Shown one piece after another: positions 46,261 to 58,163 of a DNA stretch of 64,000 bases. Position 1 is the stretch's first letter. Each line of letters starts with the position of its first letter. The DNA is from Cynocephalus volans. Taxonomy: Eukaryota > Chordata > Mammalia > Dermoptera > Cynocephalidae. The stretch lies in the NCBI RefSeq assembly GCF_027409185.1, contig NC_084464.1, positions 42,073,095-42,137,094 on the forward strand. The letters are read 5' to 3'. Under the pieces are notes generated by a model. The model did no database searches, was not told the origin of the DNA, and saw nothing but the letters and a program-made list of their open reading frames with translations. Made by a program: the position numbers and the translations under genes.

Positions 46261-49200
46261 TCAGCCTTCCGCCGGCACGATGCGGAGCGGGGTGCTGGGG
46301 TCGCGGGTGCACAGCAGCGGGAAGATGCGTTCTCCCAGGGGGCCGGGCGCCTGGAAGGCGTAGAGCAGGTCCAGCGAGCGGCCGTCGTAGAAGGCCACGC
46401 GGCCCCGCTCCCAGTCCAAGTCCACTCGAATGCGCCGTGGCGTGGGCCCGGCGCCGCCCAGCAGGGTGGGCTCGGGTGCTGTGAGGGCCCACAGGCGGCC
46501 TCCGCGGCCCTCCAGGGCCCACACGGCCCCCGCGGGGCACAGCCTTACGCGGCCCTTGCGCTGCACCGACTCCCCGGCTGCGCCCACGGCATAGCGGCTC
46601 TCCCCGTCGTCCTCCTCTTCTCCAGAAGAGTCTCTGCAGGAGGCGGCATCAGCGGTCTCCACCTCCCAGCAGTGGCGGCCAGCCCCGAAGCCTTGTGCGC
46701 CCAGCACCGCCGGGAGCTGATCAAAGCGCTTGGGGCCGTCAGGGGGCACGGGTGTCCCTGGTGGGGCCAGTCTGACGCTGCGGTGGTCGGCGGAGATGAG
46801 CAGGCGGCGGTGTGCGGTGCCAGGGTCCAGGGTCAGGTCGGCTGGAAAGGGGAAGCAGGTAGAGGGCCCCGTGAGAAGTATTTTGGTTTTTTGTTTGTTT
46901 GGTGATTGGCCGGTAAGGAGGTCCGAACCCTGGACCTTGGTGTTATCAGGACCACGTTCTAACCGAGTTAGCAAACCGGCCAGCCCCGTGAGAGAGATTT
47001 TGAATCAGAGGCCCGGTAGGGTGAGTAGGCACTGGAGGACAAGTTAGAGTCTAAGAGTGCTAGAGATCCCACCACAGTTCAAAAGGCGGCTTCAGGACCA
47101 AAAAGGACAAAGGCATATGAAAAGCAGACCTGGGCAAGCACGGACCTGTGCACTGGGGCGCCACTTCTGTAGGATAGGAGTTGAGGAAGGACCATGCTGA
47201 CACTAGGCAGGGGGCACAGTGCAGGGGTCAAAGGAGAGGTTGGGCTGGCCCGTTAGCTCAGTTGGTTAGAGTGTGGTGCTGATAACACCAAGATCAAGGG
47301 TTTGGATCCCAGTCACAGCCAGCCGCCACAAAAAAAAAAAAAAAAAGAAGAAAGAAAGAAAGAGGGGAGGTTGTCTGTTTTATGGGGCTGAAGGAGGAAG
47401 AGTGAGTGAGGATGATCCGTCTTCTAGGGAGGAATGAGGATTAATATCTTGATCTGCAGCATCTGGGGTAGGGCATGGGAGCTGAGTCAGCAGAGTGGGG
47501 AAGGTGGATCTAAAGAGAAAGACTGATACCTAATAGGGAACCCCAAGTGACAGCAGGGAGGGGCAAAGGGAGGAATCCAAGGTATTCTGAGAAACCAGCC
47601 CACCCACCCACAGGAATATGTGGGGGTGGACAGGCCTATCTCTGTGGGGATATGGGGCAGAGGAGGAGAGAGAAGATGGTGATAGCCAGAGACAAGAAAG
47701 AAAGAACCATTGGCCTTGTAGGTATGAGGTGCTTTGAGGAAATATTTCTGGATTAGGGGTGTTAGAAGCAATCTGAATTGGGTGGATGGTGAGTGACCAA
47801 GAGGGTGGAACATCTTTCCTAGACAGTTTAAAGAAGCATAGAGGGCAGCCTTGGGAGTGAGCAAGGAAGGAAGAGGCAAGGAGATGTTGGATTCCTGGGA
47901 CCCTTCTGTAGAGGAGTGATGAGAGGTGGTAGAAGCAGAGATTCCTGAAAGGCAGCTGACATCCAGGGGTCTGTTGTCTGAGGGCATGAAAAAGGAAGAG
48001 GGAAATTGGCTGGAATATTAGGATAGACATTGTTATGAGTTGAGTTGTGTCCCCCCACAAAAGAAGATGTGTTGAAGTCTCTCAGTGCCACAGAATGTGA
48101 CCTTATTTGGAAATAGGATCTTTACAGAAGTAATCAAGTTAAAATGAGGTAATAAGAGTGGGCCCTAATCCAATATGACTGCTGCCTTATAAAATGGGGG
48201 AATTTGGAGACAGAGACTTTGCCTACAGAAGGAAGACAACGTGAAGGTCATCTATAAACCAAGGAACATCTGAGGCTACCAGAATCTGGGAAGGAGGCAT
48301 GGTACAGATTCTCCCTCAGCACTCAGAAGGAACGGACCCTGCTAACACCCTGATTCTGGGCTTCTGTCTCCAGAACTGCAAGATAGTAAATGTCTGTTGT
48401 TTAAGCCACCTACTTTGTAACAGCAGTCCTAGGAAACTAATATAGACATCAAAAAGGACTTGGTCATTTTTGAGAGCTAAAAGGGAGTAAACCTAACACA
48501 GAATCTCATTCAGTTCTCTCCCTTCTTCCCTCTTTACCTGTCAGTCTATGAAGCATGTTTTTGACCACTGGGTATTCTTCAGGGAGATCGTCCTCTGAGT
48601 TAGACGACTTGGGTGTTGGGACATCAAATCTGGACAGATGAGGGGGAAGGGTCAGGAAATCAGTAAATACCCCTCTGCCCTCTGATGCTAAATGCACCCA
48701 CCACTACCCCACTCACATCTCTGAAGCAGGAAGGGATGAGGCCATACCTCAGAAAACCTGGCTGTGAATGGGCACAAAGATGTGGGCCCAGTGGGAAGGT
48801 AATGACTATGGCAGCTGGTAGAAGGAACAGTAAAAGTGGAACTTACCGTCTCCATGTCTTCCTCATATCCTGGTATGGGCAGAAGAAAACATGGATGTGA
48901 GCTCTGGGTTTTATACTGTGGGGTGCCCTCTCCTTCCTCCTCAGGTAAGCTCTGTCTGAGTTGGTGATGCCCCTGCCCAACTCTCGGAGTGATCCCACCT
49001 CTTTATCCCCTGTGCTCCTTTTCCCTCTCACTTCCCCTCTCCGCTTCTCATGACCCTTCCTCTCACTCCAGCACCACTTTTTCTTCATCCTCCTTACTCT
49101 ACCCCCATTGTCCTCTTCTTCCCACTCCATTGCCCAAGAGTTCTCAGTTCCCCTTCTCCAGCCTCATCCATGCCTGTTTTTTGCCCCCAGAATATTTACT

Positions 49201-50950
49201 TTCCTCTGCTGCCTCCCCAACCCCATTCTGTCTCTTTAAGTGACCCCATCCTTATCCACCTTCCTGAGTGTATCCTAGTCAAAACTCCGTCCTCCCCACT
49301 TCCCATCACACAGACCAAACACACTCCCAGAGCCCTTGGGCTAAGAGTTGGTATATAAAAGCCTTACAATAAAGCTGCATCCACTCTTGCCATAAAAGCC
49401 CGGTGGCGTTTATTGGGCCCTTTGCTTTGTGTCTCTCTACCCTGGCCAGGGAGGCAGCTGGATTTGGAGGTGTCCTAAGAGGCCCAAAAGATCCGCTGCG
49501 CCCCATGGGGGCCAGGAGAGGGCGCTGGATGTTCCCCTCTCTCCAAGCACTGTGATCTCTATCCCCTCCACTTCACTGTCCAGTGCAGATGATGGTGGAG
49601 AGGGGGAGAGAGGAAAGGCAATTTGCCTGATTATGCCAATTACACCTAGACTAATTAGGTCTACGAAGACTTCAAAGGGCGGAAGCAAGACCCAAGACCG
49701 GCTTGGCTGCTGGGGAGAAGCCAGCCGGGAATCCCAGACGCCTGGGGGTCGGGCAAAGGAATGGGGTTGGTTTGTGGCCAAAAAGTCGGGCCAGGGGCTT
49801 GGGGGGTGGGTGGGTGATAAGGCTGGGAGCCGAGAGGAGCCAGAGGCCCCGACGGCCGTTCTCCCGCACCTCCTGCACCCGTCCCCGCCCCTGCCTGGGG
49901 CTCTGGGAGGAGCCGAGAACAACAATAACAAACAACCCACAACTCGGCTAGAGCCTGAGTCCGGGGGCCAGCCCCACGACAGGGGCGTTTGGATCTACTC
50001 CCTTCCTCCATCCTTTGCTCCCCCACCTCCTTCCCCGCCTCCCACTCGTTTTTTCTCTACCGTTCCCCAGCCTCCTGCTCGCCCTCTCCTACGCTAGTTC
50101 TGATCGCTTGCACCAAGTTCCCTGGCCCCCTGCTGGCCCTCGCCCCAGTCAGCTCTCCCTTCCGCCCGTCAGCTCCCTCCCCTCCGCCAGCTCTCCGCCT
50201 CCTGGGCACCTCGTCGGCTGCCCGGCCCACGCTCCCGCAGTTCCCGCGCTCTTCGCGGGTCCCCAAGGGTCTCCGCGTTCTAAGTAGCCCAACCACTTCT
50301 CGGCTTCTCCAACCTCTTCTCTCCAGCTCCTCTCACAAGACTCAGGCATCCGCCCAGCTTCCTCCCCTCTGGACCAAGTGTCAACTCCTTCCTGTCATCC
50401 TTTCTGGCACCTCTCACCCTGAGGACCCAGGGTCAGCCCTCGCCCCCTCATCCTTTGCTTTTCTCTCCCCCACTCCATCCCTTGCCTAAACTTCCATAAG
50501 GGCGCTGGCTCTGGAGGTACCATTCCCGAGGGAACCCCGGAGCCTCCACCAACAGCTCCGGTCCCGTGAAGCGCACCCCCGCCTCACCTCTCCGTGCGGG
50601 TCCAGGCAGCCCATGGTGGGGATACGGCCCCCTCGGCGTCTCCCCGCGCGGGCTCCAGGCTCTGCCAGCTTCTCCCGCAGCCCGCGACTGATCCGCACCT
50701 CCACCGCCAGCCGCACGTTAGACCTCAGGCTGCGGCGGGGGCACGGCAGGCCGCAGCAGGGGCAGGCGGTGGGGGACGCCTCGGTGCCGGTCGCCGGCGG
50801 GGTCCCCCAGCAGCGGGCCAGACACGCGCGGCAGAAGCTGTGTTCACACGCCAGAAGCACCGGGTCCTCGAAGGGGCCCCCGCACAGCGGACACGTCGCC
50901 AGCTGCTCCAGACGCTCCACCAACCCCGGGCCCAGCTCGGGCGCATCCAT
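46261..50950 (-). CDS. RNF39: RING finger protein 39 (RING / PRY-SPRY E3 ligase)
   Basis: Four coding exons on the minus strand: 50950-50588 (363 nt), 48869-48847 (23 nt micro-exon), 48629-48538 (92 nt) and 46841-46261 (581 nt). GT-AG and phases agree, giving 352 residues. The C3HC4 RING has Cys20, 23, 35, His37, Cys40, 43, 63 and 66. A basic linker (..AGARAGRRRGGRIPT near 96-112 region), then a Ser/Asp/Glu-rich stretch (SSNSEDDLPEEYP) lead to a C-terminal PRY-SPRY/B30.2 domain in the last exon (..LDPGTAHRRLLIS.., ..HCWEVETADA.., ..VDLDWERGRVAFYD..). TRIM-like without B-box. In-frame TAG upstream of the ATG fixes the start at MDAPELG. Expected to act as a cytosolic ubiquitin ligase; substrates not readable from sequence. 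Intron 3 carries two SINEs and an MLT1 LTR. Confidence 0.96.
46877..46983 (-). mobile_element. SINE monomer in RNF39 intron 3
   Basis: TGATTGGCCGGTAAGGAGGT, CTGGACCTTGGTGTTATCAG, TTAGCAAACCGGCCAGCCCC. Perfect CCCCGTGAGA duplication at 46867-46876 and 46984-46993. It sits only 35 bp from the exon 4 acceptor. Confidence 0.92.
47241..47362 (+). mobile_element. SINE monomer in RNF39 intron 3
   Basis: Near-consensus GGGCTGGCCCGTTAGCTCAG, TTGGTTAGAGTGTGGTGCTG, AGCCAGCCGCCAC, A tail with AAAG repeats. Antisense to the gene. Confidence 0.92.
48034..48446 (+). mobile_element. MLT1-type MaLR LTR in RNF39 intron 3
   Basis: TGTTATGAGTTGAGTTGTGT start, AATGTGACCTTATTTGGAAA, CCTAATCCAATATGACTGCT, CTCCAGAACTGCAAG and the terminal GAAACTAATATAG. 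Confidence 0.9.
49352..49373 (+). promoter_or_regulatory. TATA-like box next to AATAAA in RNF39 intron 1
   Basis: TATATAAAA (49352-49360) and AATAAA (49368-49373) are only 7 bases apart on the + strand, antisense to RNF39. Such close packing is unusual; an LTR relic or chance are both possible. Confidence 0.3.
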
Positions 50951-51160
50951 GAGGAGCCGGGGTCTGGGAGCCGCCCTTTCCGCGACCACCGCGACCGCCT
51001 ACGAGCGCCCAGATGGCGGGCAGCCCCTGCTACTTGCTGAGTCGATGCCCCTCTCTGCGTCTCCCGCATTAACTTTTGCCCCTTTTCTGCCCCTGTCCTG
51101 GGATTGCCTCTCGCCTCAAGCGGAGTCTTAGTCTCGCCGAATCTCCCCAACACATCAGGC

Positions 51161-51166
51161 TTTATA
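51161..51166 (-). promoter_or_regulatory. RNF39: RNF39 TATA box
   Basis: Minus-strand TATAAA in CACTATAAAGCC, about 210 nt upstream of the ATG in a CpG-rich region. It predicts a start near 51133 and a 5-prime UTR of about 180 nt. Confidence 0.6.
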
Positions 51167-51219
51167 GTGGGGGAGGAGGCTCCTGCGGGAGGTAAACAGC
51201 AGGCCTTGCGTAACACCTC

Positions 51220-52690
51220 ATCTGGTTCTCCCGCTTCCCCAATAAGGTTTGGGGGAGGAGGACACTCCTGGAGAATAGGACACTCCGGTCCCCGAGTCTA
51301 CGAGGTGGTCACTAGGGGGCGCTCTGGGGGCAAGGTAGCAATGGGTGGCGAGGGTAGCCCCCTGTCACCCCCTGAAGAGCCCGAATTTCACCCGCCCCTA
51401 GGCCTGTGGTGTGCGAGTGGGCAGGGTGCCCAGGCCCGCTCTTGGCATAGGTGCCTACATCGCCAGAGTGTGAGTCACTCCAGGTGGCTGGCACACCTAC
51501 ATCTGGGGGCTGGGGCCGGAAGCACGGATCATGGTTTGTGTGGCTTTGGCAAGCCTCTGAGGGTTGGTGTGTGGCTGTCATTCCCGGCGCCTCTCCATTC
51601 CATCTCGCTGCTTTACCTATTAAGGGCTTAAGGACACTCTAAAGCTTTGGAGAAATGGGGAGTTGGAGGGAACAGGCGCCCACGCTCCTGCCTCAAGAAG
51701 CCAGGGTAGGGCTCTCTCAGCTCTACCTCCGGCTGGCTCCCAGGACCTCTCATTACTTCCTAAGTCTTTCTGGTTCCTTCTCTGTGTTTTTCTCTCTGTG
51801 TGTTCCTATTTCCATTTTTCTTTTTCCTGTCTTCTTTGGAATGTACCCAAAGATTATCTGTTTCGATTCTCTTAGTTCGCTAAAGCCCAGAGAGCTGGAA
51901 TGGCCAAGGTCACACAGCAAAGGAATGACCAAAAGTGGATCCATGCCCAGATCTTCTTCTGACTTGTGCCCTTGTTGTGACCCAATCCTGCCTCTTTTTT
52001 TTAATTGTAGATCGCTGGAACTCACTCCTGCTTTCTAATTTTTTTCTGATCTTTCCTGTTGCCTTCTTCCCTCTATCTCTTTCTCTTTTCCTCCTCTCCT
52101 TTCTTCCTACCTGCTCCCTCCTCTTCCCAGCTTCTTAGCTTCTCTCATGCCAGACCTATTAGTCTGGTTACCCTTGGGGATTTGTGAATAAGTAAATGTC
52201 CAGATGCCACAACTGTGATCATGCACACTGCTGTACAACATGTGTGTGCATCCATTGATGTCCAAATGCCCAAAGTATACAAACTTACAAACAGATATAC
52301 TCATATAATGCAAACATCACAGATTTATCTGAATAGTCTCATACACATTGAATACCACTGGAATAGCCACCCAGTATTATTTACGGACAGATGGATATGC
52401 TAAAAAAAAAAAATGCAAAGAGACAGTCTGTCATTAGTTTTATCATCAATAAGAACAGCAATACAATAGCAGTAAGTCTTTATGGAGCAGCAGCACTTTA
52501 TTAGGCACCCCTTCCAGGCACCCTTTTCACCTCCCCCATACTTATCAGGAAGACACTCAAATAGAATATGCTGATAAACAAACCTACACAAACACATGCG
52601 TGCTCATCTTGGAACAACACTTCCAGCTAATAAAATGTACAAATACCCAAACAAAAGAATACAGATATAACTATAATCTATTTTGTACAA
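51220..52690. other. upstream flank of RNF39, no gene seen
   Basis: GC-rich to about 51600, then pyrimidine-rich sequence (51770-52140) and AT-richer sequence. No exon with splice support and no recognisable repeat border. Confidence 0.55.
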
Positions 52691-52695
52691 GATGC

Positions 52696-53143
52696 TGTAG
52701 AGCTAGGGCTAGGGTCTGGAACTCACGGATCCCTTGAGTCCTTTCACAAACCCTTCACACGCAGGTCTATAAGCTAGTAATCGGCAAAAAGGTCCTTGGA
52801 GCCTTGGCTGAAGTAGAAATAGTCTTTATTCAGCACACACAACACTACCAGCAAGGCAGTACAAAGAGAAACTCAGAAACTCAACTGCTACAGTCAAAGT
52901 CCAAAGAAAAACTGAACAACTGCCCACAGAGTAAACATGCTCTATTTTCAGACTCGAGCTCTCTGTTTGCCAGCCTACTTCACAAACTGAAGAATACACA
53001 ATAGCAGCAAACTAAAAAGACACATGGGTACACATGCGCACCAACTCCACCCACACACAGCTTGTTTACAAAAAATGTGCTGCTGGATCCCTAAGGAGAC
53101 CTGGGCCGAGGGAGCCTGACTAAATTATCCTATTTTCCCCACA
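52696..53143 (-). mobile_element. solo ERV LTR with 6-bp target duplication
   Basis: On the minus strand it starts TGTGGGGAAAATAGGATAAT, has AATAAAG (GTGCTGAATAAAGACTATTT) in the right place for a poly(A) signal, and ends AGCTCTACA. Flanked by AGATGC on each side (52690-52695, 53144-53149); 6 bp fits class II (betaretrovirus-like) integration. 448 bp, no internal sequence, so a product of LTR-LTR recombination. A diverged relative may lie at 13157-13604. Confidence 0.82.
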
Positions 53144-53159
53144 AGATGCACTACTTTGC

Positions 53160-53660
53160 TATGGCAGATAGAGTAATGTCCAGCAATGTGCATGTCCCAG
53201 TTCCTGGAACCTGTGAATATGTTACCTTACTTGGTAAAGGGGAATTAAGTTTGCCAGAGGGAATTAAGGTTGCTTGCTATCAGTTTAGAGAGATTATTCC
53301 AGATTATACACGTAGGTTCAATGTAATCACAAGAGTTCTTAAAAGAAGAGAACCAAAGCAGAAGAGAACCAGAGAGATGGCAGCATGGTAAGTGTTTGGC
53401 CTGACATTGCTGGCTTTGAAGACTCAGGAAGGGAGCCACGAACTAAGGAAGTGGGTGGCCTCTAGAAGCTGCACAAGGCAAAGGAATGGATTATCCACCA
53501 GAGCATCCAGAAGGAACCAAGCCCTGCTGACACCTCGATGTTAGCCCAGTAAAACCCATTTCGGATTTCTGAACTACGGAATTATAAGATAATAAATTTG
53601 TATTTCAAGCCACTAAGTCTGTTGTAATTTGTTACAACACCAGTAGGAAACTAACACATA
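53160..53660 (+). mobile_element. MLT1-type MaLR LTR
   Basis: AGAGTAATGTCCAGCAATGT, CCTGTGAATATGTTACCTTA, GAAGGAACCAAGCCCTGCTG, TTTCAAGCCACTAAGTCTGT, terminal GGAAACTAACACA. Confidence 0.85.
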
Positions 53661-53967
53661 CACATGCCTGCCCTTTCTCCCTCAGGCTCTGGCTCTCTGA
53701 GTCTGTCTACACTTGTCTGTTTTGTGCCTTGAATTTGTCATGTTTTTCTGAACTTCTCTGCCTCTCTTGGCCTTCCTGTCAGTCCCTTTTTATCTCTTTT
53801 CCTTCGACTTGCTTCATTTTCCTGCTTCCATCTCTACTTCCAAGGCCTCTTAAACTGTGAGTTCTTTCTGGATCTGGGCCTGAAGTACTGGAGAAATTCC
53901 TTTGAGTCTCTTTAGGAACTTTGTATTGTCACCAACCCAAGTGCCTTGCCTCAAGGTCTTGTCAGTG

Positions 53968-54125
53968 GTTCACAGCCTTGATTGCACATTAGAATCTGGG
54001 AAACTTTAAACTCCCGATGCCCAGGAGACACCTCAGACCAATTAAACAACCTCTGGGGATGGGTCCCAGGCATCAGTAGTTTTAAAAGCTCTCCAGAGGG
54101 TTTCAATATTAGCTGAGGGGAAAAC
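53968..54125 (+). mobile_element. hAT-Charlie MITE (MER5-like)
   Basis: GTGGTTCACAGCCTTGATTG, CACATTAGAATCTGGGAAAC and GGCATCAGTAGTTTTAAAAG, ending near AATATTAGCTGAGGG. Terminal parts are inverted relatives. Family name from memory. Confidence 0.7.
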
Positions 54126-56222
54126 TACTGTCCTGCATGATAGGGTGTGCTGGTGAACCTGCCTCTCCCATCTCACTCCTTCTGCTCTCGCTGCAGTGCC
54201 TCCTATTTTCTGTTCCTTGAGCATGCCAAGGTTGATCTCACTGTACAGTCTTTGCACTCACTGCTGCTTCTGTTTGCGCCCTGCTTCCTGCAGACCCTCA
54301 CATGGTTCTCTCCATCTTCTCATTCAGGTCTCAACCCAAGGGTAACCTATTCAAAGAGGACTTCTTCTACCACCTGTGTCTCAAGTCATTTTTCTCAAAG
54401 GCATTTGTTATCTCTACCCAGATTTATTGTCATCGTGGTATTTATTACTGTCTACAATGATCTATTTAATCTGGTTTTTGTTTGTTTCTATCCAATAGAA
54501 GATAAGCAGTGTAGGAACAGGAATCTATTCTTCGTGTTCACTGTTGCTTTTCCTGCATCTGGAACACTGCCTGGCACACATAAGTCTCAATAAATCTATA
54601 CCCAGTTATTGAGTTGCTCATCATTGATTGGACAAAGTGAGAAGGTCCCTTGACTGACTCTACTTAAGCCTTCTTATCCTTCCCAGTCAATAGTCGTGCC
54701 TCATGGCAGATGCCAGGCACAGTGCAGGGGAATGCTCATGTGATAAGAGACATGGCACTCAGTCTGGCTAAGGAAGCTCATGACTAGTTATCATTTGCCT
54801 TCTACAACCAGATGATGAAGAATGCTGCTAACAATGCTTCAGCTCAGACTTTATACCTGGTTACCATGAGTTTACACCTACCTAATGGTTCTAAGACACA
54901 GGTAAGGGAAAAGGCATTTGGAGACGGAATCTGCCAGAAAATATCTCACTTCTCAAGACTTTCTCCCTCCCTCTCCAGAATCCCTAACAACTCTTCCCTT
55001 GATCCCCTAATCCCCTCTTGGGTTCATTCTGTCTCCAGAGAGCCGGAAGGGTGGAGGTGATTTTGTGTGTGTGTTGGCTTGGCTTGGCTTGCTCTAGTTG
55101 ACCGTGACTGGGTCCTGCCTTTCTGTTGGCATCCACATCTTCTCCTTCCTTAATGTAGGTACCTCCCACATAACTGTGCTCACCCCTTTCCACCTCCTTC
55201 CAGGATGCCTGCTTGTGGTGTTGTGGAAAGTTACAGCTTGTTGCCCATGCATGGCACTGGGGAATGTTAGAAGTGGGACAGGCCTTAGCTCTTTCCTTCC
55301 TTTATTTTTCCTTCTTTTCCTTCTCTCCTCTTGTTTATCCTCCAGTCTATCTCTCCTCCATATCAGTAACATTTCATCCTTTTAAAGAGTCCACAAGTCT
55401 TTAGGAGACTTCAAGGTGGAGAGGTAGTTATAAAGAGGTGTTTGGGAAACTCATGACACTACAGTCATCGTTCCTGCCCTTAGAGAGAATGAGAAGGCAG
55501 ATAAGGTATATCCATCATCAACCTAAATCTGTCATTACCAAGTTGTAAAGGTGAACTGACTGGGGAAGAGTGGTTGAGGATTCTGCTGGCAAATTGGAGG
55601 ATGAGTAGAAATGATTTCAGGAAGGCTTTCCGGAGGAGGTTACCTGTAAATGAAGGAAGTGTTGCATTGAGTGGAAGAAAATCGAAAAAGCCTGAACCAA
55701 AAAAGGGAAGTATCTTTGGGGAGAAAACTGGAAGTGGAATTAAAAAAAAAAAAAAGGCCCAGGAGGTAAGAAGCACAAAGGAGACCACAATTCATTCTTA
55801 ATTCCCTCTCACTATGCCCTTCCCAAAGATTTTCTGTGATCTCAATTGCTTCTGTAATGACTCTTTTTTTAAAAAGACTTTGCCATTTACAATGTGTTTT
55901 AACACAATTGGAACTTCTGTTAGAGCAGGGCAGTTTTCCATGCAAGTGTGCCAAGGACTCTAAGCAAAATATCCCTCGATGGAGGGGCAGCTTCAGGAGG
56001 AGTGGACTTGAGGTAGAGACAGAGGAGGAAGATTCATTCAGATTAATACAATAAATCCTGATGCTTAAAGACGTGACCTATGTTATGGAAATGTCAACCT
56101 CACAGTCCTTTCTTTTGTTTAACACTGTAACAGCTGTGAGGCCAAATCTAGCCATTTTACAGCAAGGTCACTGGGATTCTGGCATGGTAAGGGATTTGAC
56201 TAGGCTCAAAAAGCTGGGTATA
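54126..56222. other. intergenic, no gene seen
   Basis: An L2/MIR-like end is at about 54490-54600 (GGAACACTGCCTGGCACACA, CTCAATAAATC). Several open stretches of 60-150 codons lack splice signals or recognisable domains. I see no TRIM-family exon here. Confidence 0.5.
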
Positions 56223-56223
56223 G

Positions 56224-56397
56224 GGGCCAGCCCATGGCTCACTCGGGAGAGTGCGGTGCTGATAACACCAAGGCTATGGGTTTGGATCCTATATAGGGAT
56301 GGCCGGTTGGCTCACCAGCTGAGCGTGGTGTTGACAACACCAAGCCAAGAGTTGAGATCCCCTTACCGGTCATCTTTAAAAAAAAAAAAAAAAAAAC
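56224..56397 (+). mobile_element. tRNA-Ile-derived SINE dimer
   Basis: GGGCCAGCCCATGGCTCACT, GAGTGCGGTGCTGATAACAC, GGATGGCCGGTTGGCTCACC, CCGGTCATCTTT, A tail. Duplication AAGCTGGGTATA / AACCTGGGTATA. Confidence 0.93.
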
Positions 56398-56784
56398 CTG
56401 GGTATAAATAGAACCAGGACTGAAACTCAAATCTACTGTCTCCAAAATCTGTGCTCTTTCCCTTAAACATTAATTCATTTTTTTCTGAGATTTTACTTTC
56501 TCTTTTCTGTCTCTCCTGGGAGCCTCCTTCTTTCTCTCTTTAAATATCTGCTTAGGGTTGACTTTCTCTGAGATGCTGCTGGCTCTCCTTCAAGTTTGTC
56601 CTGGATGCTCACTTGTTCTCTTTCCTTCTAACAACCCACTTGTCAATGTCACTGATATTTCTTTAACCATCCTTTGAATTCCCCCTTAAACATTCATTAT
56701 TCATTTTTTCTCAGTGTTTCCTAGGTCTTCTAGGTTGGAGTTGTTCCCCAACCCCTTAGCAGTGTCCTTTTAAGAGATGTGCAT

Positions 56785-57365
56785 TCATTTATCCATTCAT
56801 TTACTTGTTTAACAACTATTTACTAAGCACCTACTATGTGCCAAGTACTGTTCTAGGAGTTAGGGGTACAGTGATGAACAAGACAGACTTGGTTCCTTGT
56901 CCTCTAGCAATTTAGATTCTATTGGGAGAGATCAACAATAAGCAAGTAAACAAATAAATTAACAAGATAATTATAGATTGTGATAAGTTCTTTGAAGAAC
57001 ATAAAGTGGGTAATATAAGAGGAATTAACTGGAGTAGGTGTGCACTACTTTTAATATGGTATTAGAAAAAGATTTTCTGAGGAGGTGACATTTGAGCTGA
57101 GCTCTGAGTGATGAAAGGAAGTCAGCAGTGAGAAGAGTTGGGGAAGAGTCCTCTAGGCAGCAGCAACAGCAGGTGCAAAGGCCCTGAAGTGGGAACAATC
57201 TTGATAGAGTATGAAGTGTGATGAGAATGGTTTGACATGAGATTGGAGACTTACTAAGAGCTGAGCTGCCCAGGAACTTAGGGACCAGGTTAAGGAATTG
57301 GGTTTTGTTCTGAGAACAGTGGAATGCCCCTGAAGAGCTTTTAAGTGGGAGATCTACAGGTCCAC
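56785..57365 (+). repeat. ancient interspersed repeat, copy 1
   Basis: TTCATTTACTTGTTTAACAA, AGCACCTACTATGTGCCAAG, CTGAGGAGGTGACATTTGAG, GCAGGTGCAAAGGCCCTGAA, in that order. These phrases recur in copies at 58720 and 59985. A mammalian-wide repeat whose name I cannot fix. Confidence 0.6.
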
Positions 57366-57599
57366 TTTATATATTTAGAAGCTCGTTTTATCCTAGTCTT
57401 TTTTTTCTGTCCATTTCCTTTTCTAACACTCATCCTCCGTCCCATTATTTACATTCAGGATGAGCATCTCATTTCCATATCCACTTCTCTATCAGGGAGA
57501 ATGGATCTTCCAAACAAATTATTTACTAGCTTGTACTGGGACATCTAATAATTGTGCCATATGTAGCTAATTTGATTCTGACTTTCCACTCTATGAGAG

Positions 57600-57740
57600 A
57601 GTTCGAAGAATCATAGATTTGTTGAATATTACAGTTGAAAGGGACATTAACAACATGTAGTCTAACTCTTGCATTATAGATAAGAAAGCTGAGGCCCAGA
57701 GAGGTGATCTAGCTTGTCCAAGTTGTATATAAGTGGGGGA
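57600..57740 (+). mobile_element. MIR-like ancient SINE remnant
   Basis: ATTATAGATAAGAAAGCTGA, GGCCCAGAGAGGTGATCTAG and CTTGTCCAAGTTG follow MIR core order. Confidence 0.6.
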
Positions 57741-58127
57741 ACCTTTATGATCCTTATCCCTCAGGAATGCAGGAGAGGTTCATTCCTGTCACTTAGGCAC
57801 CTACTTCAATTAAAAAGATATTAACTGAGCACTCACAATATGTCTAGAGTTGAGGCCCAGCTACACAGGAATAGAAGGAACAAATCAGAGGTTCATGCAC
57901 AGCAACACTGACAGCTTAGAGTCTGCAGGCAAGAGAGATACTGAGCAATCACACAGTGTATACAACCTGTGATATGAAAGCAAGTACAGGGTGATGAGAA
58001 CTGTATCAGGCAGGCCTCAGGCAGGAAGTAGAAACCACTCCAAGTAACTTAAGCAACAAGGGATTTAATCCAGGGAACCAGAAGATAAGAAAATAATTGA
58101 AAAGGATGGGGGAGTAGAAGTCAGGCA

Positions 58128-58163
58128 GTACCCTATACCAGCCAGTTGCAAAAAAAAAAAAAA
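58128..58163 (+). mobile_element. SINE tail fragment
   Basis: Only CCCTATACCAGCCAGTTGC plus an A tail remain. Confidence 0.55.

Noticed and set aside
46165-46905. 246-codon + strand frame opposite RNF39 exon 4
   Set aside because: Reverse shadow of the PRY-SPRY exon, whose minus frame is clearly a known domain with matching splice sites.
49429-50097. 222-codon + strand frame
   Set aside because: Lies in RNF39 intron 1, GC-rich, low-complexity Pro/Gly content and no splice or family support.
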